Origin: Gadus chalcogrammus
Lineage: Eukaryota; Chordata; Actinopteri; Gadiformes; Gadidae
Assembly: GCF_026213295.1 (NCBI RefSeq)
Contig: NC_079412.1
Span: 10,181,211-10,245,210 of the forward strand
Length of the DNA stretch: 64,000 bases
Direction: 5' to 3'
Made by a program: the position numbers and the translations under genes. Under the pieces are notes generated by a model. The model was not told the origin of the DNA. It made no database searches and saw only the letters and a list, made by a program, of their open reading frames with translations. Positions 1-12,100 of the stretch are shown piece after piece. Numbering within the stretch: position 1 is the first letter of the stretch; every line of letters starts with the position of its first letter.

Positions 1-1439
1 ACGTTTACGTGCAGTGCAAAGTGCACATGCACTTTAAAGGCAGGCTAAGCCTTTGAATGAGTCCTAATAAATCCTTTAAATTAATCCTAATAAACCCCTC
101 CTGATCAGAACCGCGCGCTACGAATGGTCCGCGCTGAGCAGCAGCAGCAGCAGCAGCCCACCGGCAGACAGCTGTTCACATAAATATAGACGAGGGACAG
201 GTGGCGGTGCAGCTCGACACGGAGACACGTGAGGCAATACGGAACGTGCGGGCTTGAACCCGCGGTTTTCTGGCGTACGTGCTCGCGTGAGAGCGCGCCG
301 AGCTGGGTGTACGCCGAGGCTAGACTTGCGATACAGAAGATGGTTTGGTGGAGTCTGAAGGCCATAAAGGCCCTGTGATATGTAATATGTAAATTCTGTT
401 TTAACCTTCACAATATGCGTGTGGATCTCAAAATAATGTATATATTATTTAGCAATACAGCGAAACAGACACTTGGGTATGTGCATTCTGATTGTGATCT
501 ACTTCAGAACATAAAGTTGTAGGGGTAAGGTAGGCTATATGCTGTCTGGGGGCCCACGGTATAAGTGTGACATCACTAGGGGTGCCGTGACATCACATGC
601 ATCCCTCAGTGGAATAAAGTTTAAACAAAGAAGGAGGGCACCTCACGCACAAGAAGAGAGAATGTCCCTTTTAACAAGAAGGCAATCTCATTTGGTTATT
701 TGACTCTGTGTGACCGAATGTGAAACCATGTTCCGCTTCATTCGAATGGCTGATATGCAAACACCAAAGCCCACTTCCTCCATGTGCACTGTGTGCAGAG
801 GTTCAGTTCTTCTTCATATCAGCTCCCCGTGAGCCAGTAGGGAAGAGGAGATTTCATATGTGTAAGTTAAAAAGGTGGTTTATAGCCGTTTATTTGACTG
901 ACAATGGTAATCATATTAATATTAATAATTATTATTATAAGTATTGTTATAAAATATCGTTATAATCATGCATTGTTTCAATAATATAATAATATTCATC
1001 GTCCTTATAATAAACATGTTTTTTTTATTGTACACAAATAAGGCTTAGTACAGCAGAGAAATTACACACTTCAAAAGTTTTGTAAAGCTGTTGCACACAA
1101 ATGATTGAGTGACAGTTATGTCATTTTATGGTCATTTACACAGTAAATCCATGAGTTCGCCAGACAGGAAGTATTCGTGTTATGTGTCGAAACATAGCCT
1201 AAAGTAGCCTAATGTATTTGCTACTTTAAGCGACATTGCAAAGTAACTCCTCCTTCCGCTTGAACATCCGTAACGCCTCCTCAGTCATAATTATTAGCGT
1301 GTGTGTGAGTGTGTGTGTGTGTGTGTAGAGGGAAGACAATGCTGCGGTTCTTTGCAGTCTGCGCGTCATCGGAATCCCGCTAGTGCGTCATCAGGCGGGT
1401 ATTCTTTAAACTCGCAACACGATTGGCCACGTTGTGGAA
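1..1439. other. Intergenic DNA upstream of nr4a1
   Basis: No coding exon can be supported here. The stretch contains a short CAG run near 137-157, AT-rich sequence around 900-1030, and a short GT run at about 1301-1326. The short open frames on both strands have no recognisable domain. It probably contains distal regulatory sequence for nr4a1, but nothing specific can be shown. Confidence 0.6.
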
Positions 1440-1632
1440 AGCTCCACACCCCTGCGCCGCCTTGTATGGAATATCCTTCTGACGTAATGGTACAACTCAA
1501 CTGATACCGTCTATAAATGTCTTAGGGCGTTCAGAACAGAGGGATAGCACCTCATTTCAAAAGAGCAGCGATGAGGACAACATCTCTCTTTGGATTATAA
1601 ACTGTTTCAAACTCTGAGAAAGAACATTACAG
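1440..1632 (+). promoter_or_regulatory. nr4a1: nr4a1 core promoter and untranslated first exon
   Basis: A TATA box (TATAAAT) lies at 1512-1518. Upstream are a CRE-like site TGACGTAA at 1480-1487 and a CArG-like box CCTTGTATGG at 1460-1469 with one G in the AT core. The expected transcription start is about 1540. A strong donor (CAG|GTAAGAAC) at 1633 ends an untranslated exon 1, and the matching acceptor is at 1955, followed by exon 2 with the start codon at 2034. CREB and SRF sites fit the known immediate-early induction of NR4A genes. The start site itself is inferred. Confidence 0.7.
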
Positions 1633-2033
1633 GTAAGAACTTTATTATTGTTTATATTTAAAAGTTATGTAATTATATTGGCATGCACACACATACTAAT
1701 GCAATCATTTTAAATATATACGATTTTACATGAAAATATCAGCGCACAGTTAACTTTTGATGCACAGGTGTACACAATATCCTGTACCAGATATTGTCTA
1801 TGTTGTTAATGACATTCACACCTGCTCAATACAGAGCAATCCATCCAATCAAAACACCTGCCTGCAAAATGCATTAAAAAACAAGTATAATTTTGAATAT
1901 TTTAACTAGTCAGTGTTATATTTCTATCTCTAACCTGCACACCTTTGAATGACAGGAAGTACTCCAAGACGAGCAAAGAGAGTCAACTGAGTTCCCCCCC
2001 GGAGACACTTCAGGCTATCTCTCTGACCCAGCC

Positions 2034-2611
2034 ATGACCTGCGTCCACCCCCAGCACGCCACCCTGCCTTACCCAGACAACTCCCTCTGCATCCCAGAGT
2101 TTGAGAGTTTGGACTTCAGCTCCCGACTGTCCATGGACATGAGGTGCCATCCCTCCCCACCACCCCAACCGGGACTGGGCTTCCTGGCAGGGCCCTTCTC
2201 GGGTGACCTCGATGCCTACTCATGCCAGATCACCACCGCCGCCCCCGCAGCGGCCCCCGCCGACCAGGAGCCCCCTTTCCGACTGGACGACCTGCAGGTG
2301 TACGGCTGCTACCCCGGCTCCTTCGAGGTGAGCTACCTGGACGAGGCCCCCTCCCCCGGGGGCTCAGAGTACTTCGGGAGCCCGGCCTCCGTCCCGTCGC
2401 CTTCCACCCCGGGGCTGTATGCACAGCCCCCCTCAGCTTGGGATTCCTCGGCCTTCGGTCCTTACACCCCCTCCCCTGGATACTGGGCTGCCGAGGAACC
2501 ACAAGCGCCCCACTGTGCCCCGTTGTACTTCACTTTCGGCCCGGAGGCAACGGAGGACCTGTCGCGCTTTGCTGCCTTGCAGCCCCGGTTAGGGGAGCAG
2601 GAGTCCTTCAC

Positions 2612-2683
<72 letters not shown>

Positions 2684-4610
2684 CCCTTCTGCCTTGCCCT
2701 ACCCGCCCATGGCCTACCAGCAGCCCAGGCCCCTAGGAGTGAGCAGTGACCCGCTGGAAGACAACCTGTCGCACAAGGCTGGAAGCAACAGCGGGAATGA
2801 GGGGCAGTGCGCCGTGTGCGGCGACCACGCCTCCTGCCAGCATTACGGCGTCCGCACCTGTGAGGGATGCAAGGGCTTCTTCAAGGTAACTGCCTCCTTA
2901 CATTACTGGCCTACTGCTGCTCAAAACGGGACGGGGCATGTTCAGAAATGAATCCTATTCATTTGAATCATAATAATAATAGTGGTAATAACATTTGGAT
3001 CTGTTTATGCAGCGCACTGTACAAAAGAACTCCAAGTACGTCTGTCTGGCGAACAAGGACTGTCCAGTGGATAAGAGGCGGAGAAATCGTTGCCAATTCT
3101 GTCGTTTCCAAAAATGCTTGGCGGTTGGCATGGTGAAAGAAGGTATGTTTCCATCTCTGCTCTTTCATTTCATTATTCATTCATTATACTGGTGGCTGTG
3201 CATAGATGTGACTGTGTACCTGTGGTGGCTGGGGATTGTATTACAAATCAATTTGTGATAATTGGGATATTAAGTAGGAAAGTAGTTATTTTAAATGTTA
3301 AAAGTTCTGAACTTTTAAGTGTAACTTTTAATGTCTCTGTTTTCTCAGTGGTGAGAACAGACAGCCTTAAAGGACGAAGAGGCAGACTGCCTTCGAAGCC
3401 TAAAGCCACATTGGACGTCTCAAACACTGAAGCTCCGGTTAAAATGATTGCTTCTCTTGTCAAAGCACACGTAGACTCAAACCCAGGCATCGGAAACCTG
3501 GATTACTCCAAGGTGAGAAGAACAGTATATTCTTACTCAACATAGGTCAAATACATTTCATTATATGTGTGTGTGAGTGTGTTTGCGTGCACTTTCACAT
3601 ATACTGACCGATCCTCCCGTGTCTGTTCCATTAGTACCAGGACGAGGTATTCACTCAATCCCAGAAGGAGGATGCTAGTGACATCCGACAGTTCTATGAG
3701 CTGCTGACGGCATCCATGGAGGTCATCAGGAGGTGGGCGGAGACCATCCCGGGCTTCTCTGCCTTCTGCCCCGAGGACCGGGAGCTGCTGCTGGAGTCGG
3801 CCTTCGTCGAGCTCTTCATCCTACGGCTGGCCTACCGGTGGGTGGGCTGTGATGTGCAATTGGAAATCTAACGTTTAACATTCATCTATATCTTTAATTA
3901 TTGAATGCGTCGTCATTAATGAATGAATGCTGATCTTTGGATCTTTTGGTTGACAGATCTAACCCAGACACCGAAGAACTTGTCTTCTGCAATGGCCGTG
4001 TGCTGCACAAGAAACAGTGTGTAGCAGGATTTGGGGATTGGATTGACTCCATCTTGGGGTTTTCTCAAAGCCTCCATCGCATGAATCTGGACGTTTCCTC
4101 CTTCTCCTGCCTTACGACGTTGGTTATAATAAGTGGTAAGCTTTTGGACTATCATTATAGATGATCAAGTAGAGATCCTATCATGCATTAGCCTTCAATC
4201 TGATAGATCGTGTTATATTAGCCTTCATCAGTGACAATGGGGTTTACTGTAGAATCTTCTTTAACATTGCTCATGTTTTAGACAGTGATCGGACCGTGCG
4301 TTGAATGTGAACATGAGCTCACGGGCACACCACTCGTTCTTCCCTCTCGACAGACCGGCACGGCCTGAAGGAGCCGTCGCGCGTGGAGGGCTTGCAGAAT
4401 CAGCTGATCGCCTGCCTGAGGGATCACGTCTCTGCCTGCACCTCTGATTCATTCCCGCCCAACTTCTTGTCGAGGCTCCTTGGCAAGCTTCCAGAGCTTC
4501 GGACTCTGTGCACGCAGGGCCTCCAGCGCATTTTCTACCTCAAGCTAGAAAATCTCGTGGCACCACCGCCTCTAGTGGAAAAGATCTTCATGGAAACCTT
4601 TCCGTTTTGA
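2034..4610 (+). CDS. nr4a1: Nuclear receptor subfamily 4 group A member 1 (Nur77)
   Basis: This is an orphan nuclear receptor, an immediate-early transcription factor that binds NBRE sites as a monomer and acts without a classical ligand. Six coding exons are read: 2034-2885, 3013-3142, 3349-3512, 3635-3837, 3957-4135 and 4354-4610. They total 1785 nt, or 594 aa, close to the roughly 598 aa of human NR4A1. The N-terminal activation domain is rich in Pro, Ser and Tyr and contains a 23-residue Gln run (residues 194-216). The zinc-finger DNA-binding domain starts near residue 259 ([10 protein letters not shown]) and has P-box CEGCKG. The DNA-binding domain is split by an intron right after GCKGFFK, and the basic extension [12 protein letters not shown] follows. 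The ligand-binding fold fills residues ~370-594. The C-terminus ends [10 protein letters not shown], which favours nr4a1 over nr4a2 or nr4a3. The ATG chosen begins MTCVHPQHA, a family-like start. Confidence 0.95.
2613..2681 (+). repeat. nr4a1: Pure CAG repeat coding 23 glutamines in nr4a1
   Basis: Twenty-three uninterrupted CAG codons lie in frame within the activation domain of nr4a1, between TQ and HPSALPYPP. There are no CAA interruptions, so the tract is expected to be length-polymorphic. It is a trinucleotide microsatellite inside a coding exon. Confidence 0.97.
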
Positions 4611-5540
4611 AAAATTGTTCTGTGCCGAAAAACCTTACCGTCTGCTAGGCTGTGATTTCCTTCCAAATTTGACAATCGAGAGGAAGAAAAAGAAACTGGA
4701 CCTATTTGGCACACATGGAGAAGGTCTATTTGGGTCATAAATATCTGAGTGTTAAACATTTTTGTTCTTTTCAATCCCATGAACACGTGTGCAACATACA
4801 ATTGGTGTATGCACATTTAAAAAATGCTGTCTCATGGGTAAAATTGTCAAAGACACAAAATGATATGTTTTCAGATATAATTATTACTGATAAATGCTGC
4901 AGTTGTCAAGTTGTAGCGGCAGACTGACCCCCATGTGGACCAAAGGGAGAGCATTTACGTTTGCAGCACAAAGTGATAGGAGTGGAAGCTGGAAAGGGAG
5001 AAAAAAGCTTAACTGTTGTGAGTTTACAGTACAACAGATAGAAATACATATGTACTGCTCCATTCTCTCTAAGGTGTCTGAACACAAGGTTCTCCCAGCT
5101 TTACTGGGACTCTGGGTACGGACATTATGAGGAGCACATGACTCAGCTGTTTTCTATTTGGGAAAGGTGGTTTAGATTCTCTTGTAAACACCCTGGCAAA
5201 GCGTCCCTTGCCGACAAGGGCTCTTTTTGTGAGCCAAGTTTATGACGAGAAATGTTTGTTGAGTGGTGATTAAGAAATCAGGATGGTACTCTATTGGCAG
5301 TCATCAGTAGTACATGATGCAAACGTTTGACAGGTTTTCAAGAAGCAGCTATGCATACAGTTTTGAATATAAAGTCTTACGCACAGTCCTCCATTTAAAA
5401 TTGGAAGGCTATATCTGTTAGCAGTGCACATTGCTGTTATGTTTTGATTCAACTTTGTCTTGGGCATTTTATTTGTACATTCTAGAGACATGTTATGTTA
5501 CATTTGTATTTTAGAATAAATAAATAATTTTACTTAACTT
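4611..5540 (+). terminator. nr4a1: nr4a1 3' UTR with polyadenylation signals
   Basis: About 0.9 kb of AT-rich sequence without coding signs follows the nr4a1 stop. Overlapping AATAAA signals lie at about 5515-5526 and are the likely polyadenylation point. Several AT-rich pentamers of ATTTA type occur, as expected for a short-lived immediate-early mRNA. The exact 3' end is inferred. Confidence 0.6.
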
Positions 5541-7446
5541 GGTACTGTTAGTATATTTTATTTATGAACACGTGACATGCGCAAGCGCATACAATATGGC
5601 CGGATTGAAACAGTTTGAAATAATACACTTTTATTGCTTTATTTATTTCGGCACTAGTTCATTAAGTAGTGTTCATCATCTTTGTGGTGTTTCCAGACCA
5701 AAAGTATACCAAATAATCCTGATCCATGGACCGTTGAGTTGTTGGACGTAATACCCAACATAGATGGCCTCATGTGAGACCACACTATTCACTCCTCCAG
5801 CCCGCCCTGCCTCTACCATCCAGCTATGCACTGCACTCTTTTTAGACGCCTATGGAATTCCCTTTGCAGTCTCATGTAACACAGACTACTTCGACATTGT
5901 ATTGTATTCCCCCATCACGCGCTGGTGTACGACAAAATGCAAGCAGCAAATCTCACACTGCGTGAACATTATAAGGAGGGCTCTATAAGGCTGTAAAAGA
6001 GTATTTATAGATTGTACAAACAGGTGCACATGCTGACATGGAGACTGGTTATTTCTATGGGAGCCATTTTTTTTCTGAAACTGATCATCTATCCCCCAAT
6101 TCAGTATTTGTTTATGATTATAAAGCAGGTGTGTTTATGATTATAAAGCAGGTGTGTTTATGATGTAGGCCTACATGGACTTTGAGGATAAAAAATATTG
6201 TATTCATGCTACAAATAGAGATATGCGTTAACTAATTACTAACTACATTTAAAAGCAATATTTTGTCTGCACAGGTAAACCTTTATTATGGATATAATAC
6301 AACAATTCAAGGAAATAATACATTCCTAGATTTTGGCTTGAATACCACTTTTTGAGTAGACTGATATATTTATGTGTTTACTCATCGTGATATTTAAAAA
6401 TATCCTTGTAAAAGGATATGTGTAAATATTAAGTGAAGAGGTGAAAAGTATGATATGTTTTGTATCTAAACTGATACAACGCGTACCAGCCTAGTGACAA
6501 CACATTATATCTTATTATAGCTTTAACTTCAAGTATAGACTTACAATCCCTGTTAATTGATTACATACTGTACGAGCAGCTAGTTATTTAAACTAAAAGA
6601 CAAAATTGTTCATCAATATCACCCAAAACAACCGATATGAGCGTTTCGTGTAGAGCGCCCCCTATCGACTGGTCAAAGAAAGCAGCTGCCTGAACTCTGT
6701 GGAATATGTAACATTTAACGACAATTTCGGCATTAAAATACGTTTTGATAACATTTTCTGGCGAGAAACTTGCATTTGCCTGCCGCCGAACTGCTCCGGC
6801 GGGGGGAGCTCAGCGGCAGTCCGGCAGCTCAGCTCCGGGAGTGCAATCCCTTTCTCCTCTATGTCGCGGTTCAATATGGACTTCAGGGAGTCAAGGCCAA
6901 AGTTCCTTTCCCCCGAATCTTTTCAACCATGGCCGAGATAATCCCCACTACGAGTCTTTACTTGTTGTGGAAGTAGCAGACGTCAGACGTGGCCGTGATA
7001 TTAGATATATTATATAAATACATATATATTATTATATTATATAGATAGGGATCTGGGAGTCCGAAAATGGCAACAATCACTTCCGCTCCATTGTGTGGTT
7101 CACTCTGACAGCTCAATCGGCAGCTGCTCATTTGCAATAAAGCTACAGACACCAGAAACAGCGCATTCTGAAGGGACTGAATCAGAGGCGAAATGGGGAA
7201 TAACATGTTTTCTGGAACTTATAAACTATGTTAACTTGTTGGGAAAACACCATAATATGCCTCCTTTAAAGCAACGCATCATTCGGGAACTAATAAACTG
7301 AACACATCAGTTCACTCAATTTAGATTATGAAAATGAAATGCATATTTCTAGTACCAGTTAACACCCATATGGGTCGTAATGGCTACTGACCAACACCAT
7401 ATTCTGTAGTTTAGATGGGAGATAACTGTACCTCTGTGATTGATGG

Positions 7447-7550
7447 GGTACCCGTACCCCACAACAGACAGGGTACCCTACCACAAACAGGGAACCCTGC
7501 CACAGCCAGGGGACCCGTCAACAGACAGGGGACCTGGGTTCAGTTTGGGG
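7447..7550. repeat. Short degenerate tandem repeat (ACAGACAGGGTACCC-like)
   Basis: Four to five imperfect units of about 22-24 bp share the core ACAGACAGGG(T/G)ACC followed by C, G or T. No function is apparent. Confidence 0.6.
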
Positions 7551-9029
7551 GTAGGGCCACAAGAATAATCTGGTGGCCTTGGGCCAAACACTGAGCTATG
7601 GAGACGGAGGACATAGCAACTTATTACACTGAGATACAGATAGAGTAACCGGATAAAGTCACCGTCACTCTGATTACAAAAGTTTTGTAGGCTGAGGTCA
7701 GATCAGAATGCGTTTGAAGTGTATCCATTCAATCTGAGACAAGAATAGCGGTTCGGGTGTGGATTCCTGCAAGGAGTTCAACTTACATTTAATATAAATA
7801 CATATCTTTATTGATGGACGATTGCTGAAACCTAATAAAATGCGATAACAGGTGACAATTATCGGAGATAGCCACAGCACCTAAAATGTCTGCTTGGCAT
7901 CAATGGCTGTGAGAATATGTTACAATTATACAAGTGACAGGAAGCTTTGGTTTCATTCAGGCAAAGGGCCTCAGAATGCCTTCCTGGAGCTGGCGGTGTG
8001 TCTCACTACCAGCGTGACAGGGAGCCTTACCACAGATCACAACACAGCACACCAAGTCCCTGCAGTTGTCGCTAAATGTAGGCCTAACTTATCTTTTAAG
8101 TTAGCATAAAAAACACGAATTGATTGTGCATTATGTATTTTTATTTGCATGTGCGAGGACATTAAAATATGCATCAATATATTTAACTTTCGAGATTTCT
8201 TTATTTGAAAATGCATACATTTATTTCACCAAGAATGATAAAATCAGAAAATGGACTCCATAGAACAGTCCTGTCTTGGTGATGTAGACCTATGGTATAA
8301 TGTATATTAAACGTACATCATAAATAATTAAAATAACAATTTCCTAAAACAAACTATAGTTAGCAAATAATTATCGTTTTTACAGATACGTGTGCAAAAT
8401 TTGGCCATCAAAACATTGGACCATAAGCAAACAATTTCCCTTAGATGGGTTATGGCCACCAAGCTTAAATCAGATTAAGTCCACTTAAACTCAATACAAT
8501 TTAATCACGTGAAATCTATGGTAGTGAGGGAAGACGTGTTGCCATGTTATAAGGCGTCATCTTTCAGAACTCAAAAAAAGTTGGCAAGATACGTCCCAGA
8601 TTCACCAAGTTGGATCTTAAAACCTTTGTTGAAATTAATCAAAACCCCACTGACATTGACCTTGGTAACTGCACTGGAAACTAACAAAAACAATAAACAC
8701 TGCCCCCAAGTGGTGCACAGCAAACGGTTTTCCTTCAATACTAAAATAGCATGAGGTTCCACTGCTTAGTACATGGAAAAACAGCATTCCTTGAGAAAAG
8801 GAATTAGTAGGCCTTCTGTTCTTTAGCAAAGACCGCAGGCAAACTAATAAAGAGGGGGTCAAATTTTTAATTCCTTTAAAGACATTTATCCAATGCATTA
8901 AAGGGTGACATATTATACCACCAGGTGTGATTGTGATTAGCAGTTACAAGCCGAACGGCAAAAAATACTCACACCTGCTGGGATATTAAAAAAACATAAC
9001 ACCTAATTTTACAATGAAGGAAGGAACGC

Positions 9030-9030
9030 G

Positions 9031-9072
<42 letters not shown>

Positions 9073-9077
9073 CACGC

Positions 9078-9108
<31 letters not shown>
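9030..9108. repeat. Compound CA/TA/GA microsatellite
   Basis: A (CA)n run passes directly into (TA)n and then (GA)n. It lies just downstream of the gtsf1 stop codon, probably within or next to its 3' UTR. Confidence 0.9.
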
Positions 9109-9197
9109 AAAAAAAAGCATCCACCAAATGGATGCTTTTAGATAAGATACAAATAGATAATAACATGCAGAATGGCCAAAATTTGGTTTGGATTTAT

Positions 9198-12100
9198 CTA
9201 TTGGTCTACATCAACGGGCCAGGGGAGAGTCTTCGGAGCTCTCAACCCCGCGCTGAGGTTGTGCTCGTAGATCAATCCATCCGTCGCCTCTGGTCTGTAA
9301 AAACAAAATACAGTAGCCTTGAATGAGTAAGAATGCCATTTGAAATGGAATGGGGAAGTGAGCCACTTACTGTAAGAAGGAGGTCGAGGCAGTCCCCCAC
9401 ACAAAGGGAACGGCAGCATCGTCGGCTTCTGCAAGAGGCAAAGCGGGGCAGAATCCAAATAATGTTCCATCATCACAAGTCCAGGCCACAAAAAATCCAC
9501 TTTCAGCCATTTAATTAATTAAGATGGGAACGTGGACCTGGTTCAGGCCAGCCCTGAAGATGCATTTCCATCAAAAGGATGACAGTTTGTGGAGGACCTG
9601 ATCATTTAAAAAAATGACGATAACCGCTCCACAAAATATCATGTGGTCATATTCTCTCTGCCAACATTTGTACACATTATAAACAAGCGGGGTGGTCCCT
9701 TCTGGTCATGAAAAACTAAATTGTGGCAGCTCTACAAGTCCCTTTTTTCCAATGATATCGTCACGTGATCCAAGATACCAGTATCGGCACCCTGAATTAA
9801 AAAAAGTCACCCTTCTGCAGAGTGAACCCAATGTTCCTTGGATTAAAAAAGGAGAGCCCAACAGTATTTGGATCCCATTGGTGACCCAATAAAAAGTGAC
9901 CCTTACAGTATGTAGACATACAATAATCAATGACGTAGAGCAAGCCTAAACACTCAGACCTAAGGTGCAAGGTTTGAGATTAATTTGATTGTAACCTGAT
10001 TCCCAATCCTCGTCGGTTTGGGGGTTGGTCCATGTGCTAACAGGGACCTGCCATTTCCGCTGCACCTCTGCATTAGACGCTGTGAACCAAACGGTTTACA
10101 AATAAAGCCCTTCATCAAGGTTTGCATCAAAGTGAGAAATGTGCAGGTTTCTTATTGTTTCAACTTCATCTGGAAAAAATAATGGCCCTATTGTAAATCG
10201 CTTTGGATAAAGGAATCTGCTAAATGCTCTAAATGTAATCCAGGTGGAAATCCCACAACCTGACTTACATTCATCCAAGCTGACGGACTTCCGGTCCTCA
10301 CAGGTGGCAGTGTGGAGACTCATCTCATGAACCGGAAACAGATGTCGAGCGTTATACGGGCACGTTTTCAAGTCCCTTGCCAGTTTGGGATGATTCTGCA
10401 AGAGTGAGAATTGTACATGGACAAACAACCCTAGGAAAACCTGTCTGATAGTACTCCTATTTTATTCCTTGAGGATACCTTTCTGCATTTGATAAGGTGG
10501 TAAGGGAAGCGGCAGGCACGGATCTGATGGTTTTGGTCAAAAGGACATTGCAGAAGTTTGACCGCGTCACAGTCCTCTTTCTCTTCTACAAAAAGAAAAG
10601 CAAGCAAACAAGCCATTGAATGGACAAGGAAGGTAAAACCTACGCCATCTAGAGGTAGTGCTGAGCTATTTACACAAGAAATTGAATACGTACAAAGATC
10701 CAAAAAGATTGTGAAGGTACGACCGAGTATTAGGGCCACACATGAAGAAAAAAAATATTTTTGCCGTGACGAGATTAAAGTCGAAATGTCGAGAATAAAG
10801 TTGAAATATTTTGTCGACTTTAAAGTCGACATTAAACTCGAAATGTCGAGAATACAGTTGAAATTAGTTGGGAGAGATAGCAACCGCTCCCCAGGGCCTG
10901 CACCGAGTACTACGACGGAGTATTAGGGCCAAAATATTTTTGCCGTGACGAGATTAAAATCGACACGTCGACTTTAAAGTCAACATGTCGACATTAAACT
11001 CGAAATGTCGAGAATAATGTTGAAACATCATATCGACTTTAATCTGGACAGGTCCATTTTCCGTTCCTCTGTCAGCACGCAGACGCTCCGGGCATCCTCC
11101 CAAGCGTGCAGCGGATGACACGAAGTAGTCAACAATAACCCTGGGGTCATTGTTTGTGGTGTAGGCCTCCATCCAAACAATATAGCGACTACAACCGTCA
11201 ATGCAACTGTCACACTAAATTTGTACCGGATGCCAAATTTGTACCGGGCGCGTCATCCATACGTAATCCATTCCAAACCTGCCTGTCAGCAGATGATCGC
11301 GTCGTCCGTTGCCGGGCAGGTTTCAAAAAACAGTCGCGCTCATTCTTGCCAAAGACGAAATAACATAATACAGTTAACGGATCGCTAGATAACACTTGTT
11401 TTTACTTTATATTTGTATTGTATTTCAGGGTTTTTTCTAAACAAGGGAACAGGGGCGCTGCGCCCCGATACTCCCGGCGTGCGCCATCCTACCGAAATGC
11501 CGACTGAACCTGTCAGACTTGGATCTGTACTTACATGCTGCTGTACAACATACACTATTTCTCAAAACGATCTTTTCTCCGCGAGAATATCCCAACACCA
11601 CCACCTGACAATGTGTCTGATCCTCAAATAACTTATAATTACTCCAAAAATATTACGATCCGAATTGGAGTTTCCCAGACCGAGTCGACATGCTAACGTT
11701 AAAGTTATTAGCAGCTAGCTAGCTACTATGTATTTGAATGGGTTTTTGGTCTAGGCGCTAAGATGCTAAGCAAGTATACAAGACCATTCCAGTTCTCTCT
11801 GCACAAAGCGGTTTCAATGAACGACAGAAATAGTGTTGACCAAGAGTTTTGCGAGAGCAAAACGAACAGTCGAACAGGGTTCCCTGTTACCAGGGAACCC
11901 GTAGCAGGGAACTAAATGGCAGCTGCACGGCCGAATTAGCCCAATAAAAGTGTAGTAACCCAGAGAACCAGCTACAACATAGTTTACATCCAAATGAGCC
12001 GTCTTTAGCGAACGGTGAATTGCATTGGCTTCTACGAGCAGTCGGCTTTCAGCCGCGAGCTTAGGGACCGTCTGCAAAGTGCAAAACTGAAAACTACAAC

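Larger units (their letters stand above)
5541..9197. other. Intergenic DNA between nr4a1 and gtsf1 (convergent 3' ends)
   Basis: No exon of a recognisable gene was found on either strand in this 3.6 kb. It is AT-rich, with a duplicated 21-bp phrase at about 6110-6165, an ATATT-rich run at 7005-7045, and sequence around 7085-7275 that looks like a dispersed repeat but has no second copy in the window. The right part must include the 3' UTR of the leftward gtsf1 gene. A possible reverse-strand ATTAAA lies at 8866-8871. Confidence 0.5.

Noticed and set aside
240..290. tRNA T-arm-like GCGGGTTCAAGCCCGC on the minus strand
   Set aside because: No A box, anticodon arm or acceptor stem could be placed around it; it could be a SINE fragment but cannot be supported.
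2222..2749. A 175-codon frame with a long alanine run
   Set aside because: It is the +1 shadow of nr4a1 exon 2, where the CAG tract is read as GCA.
9692..9930. Possible extra gene suggested by open frames on both strands
   Set aside because: The stretch is gtsf1 intron 4; no domain, and the gtsf1 frame joins cleanly across it.
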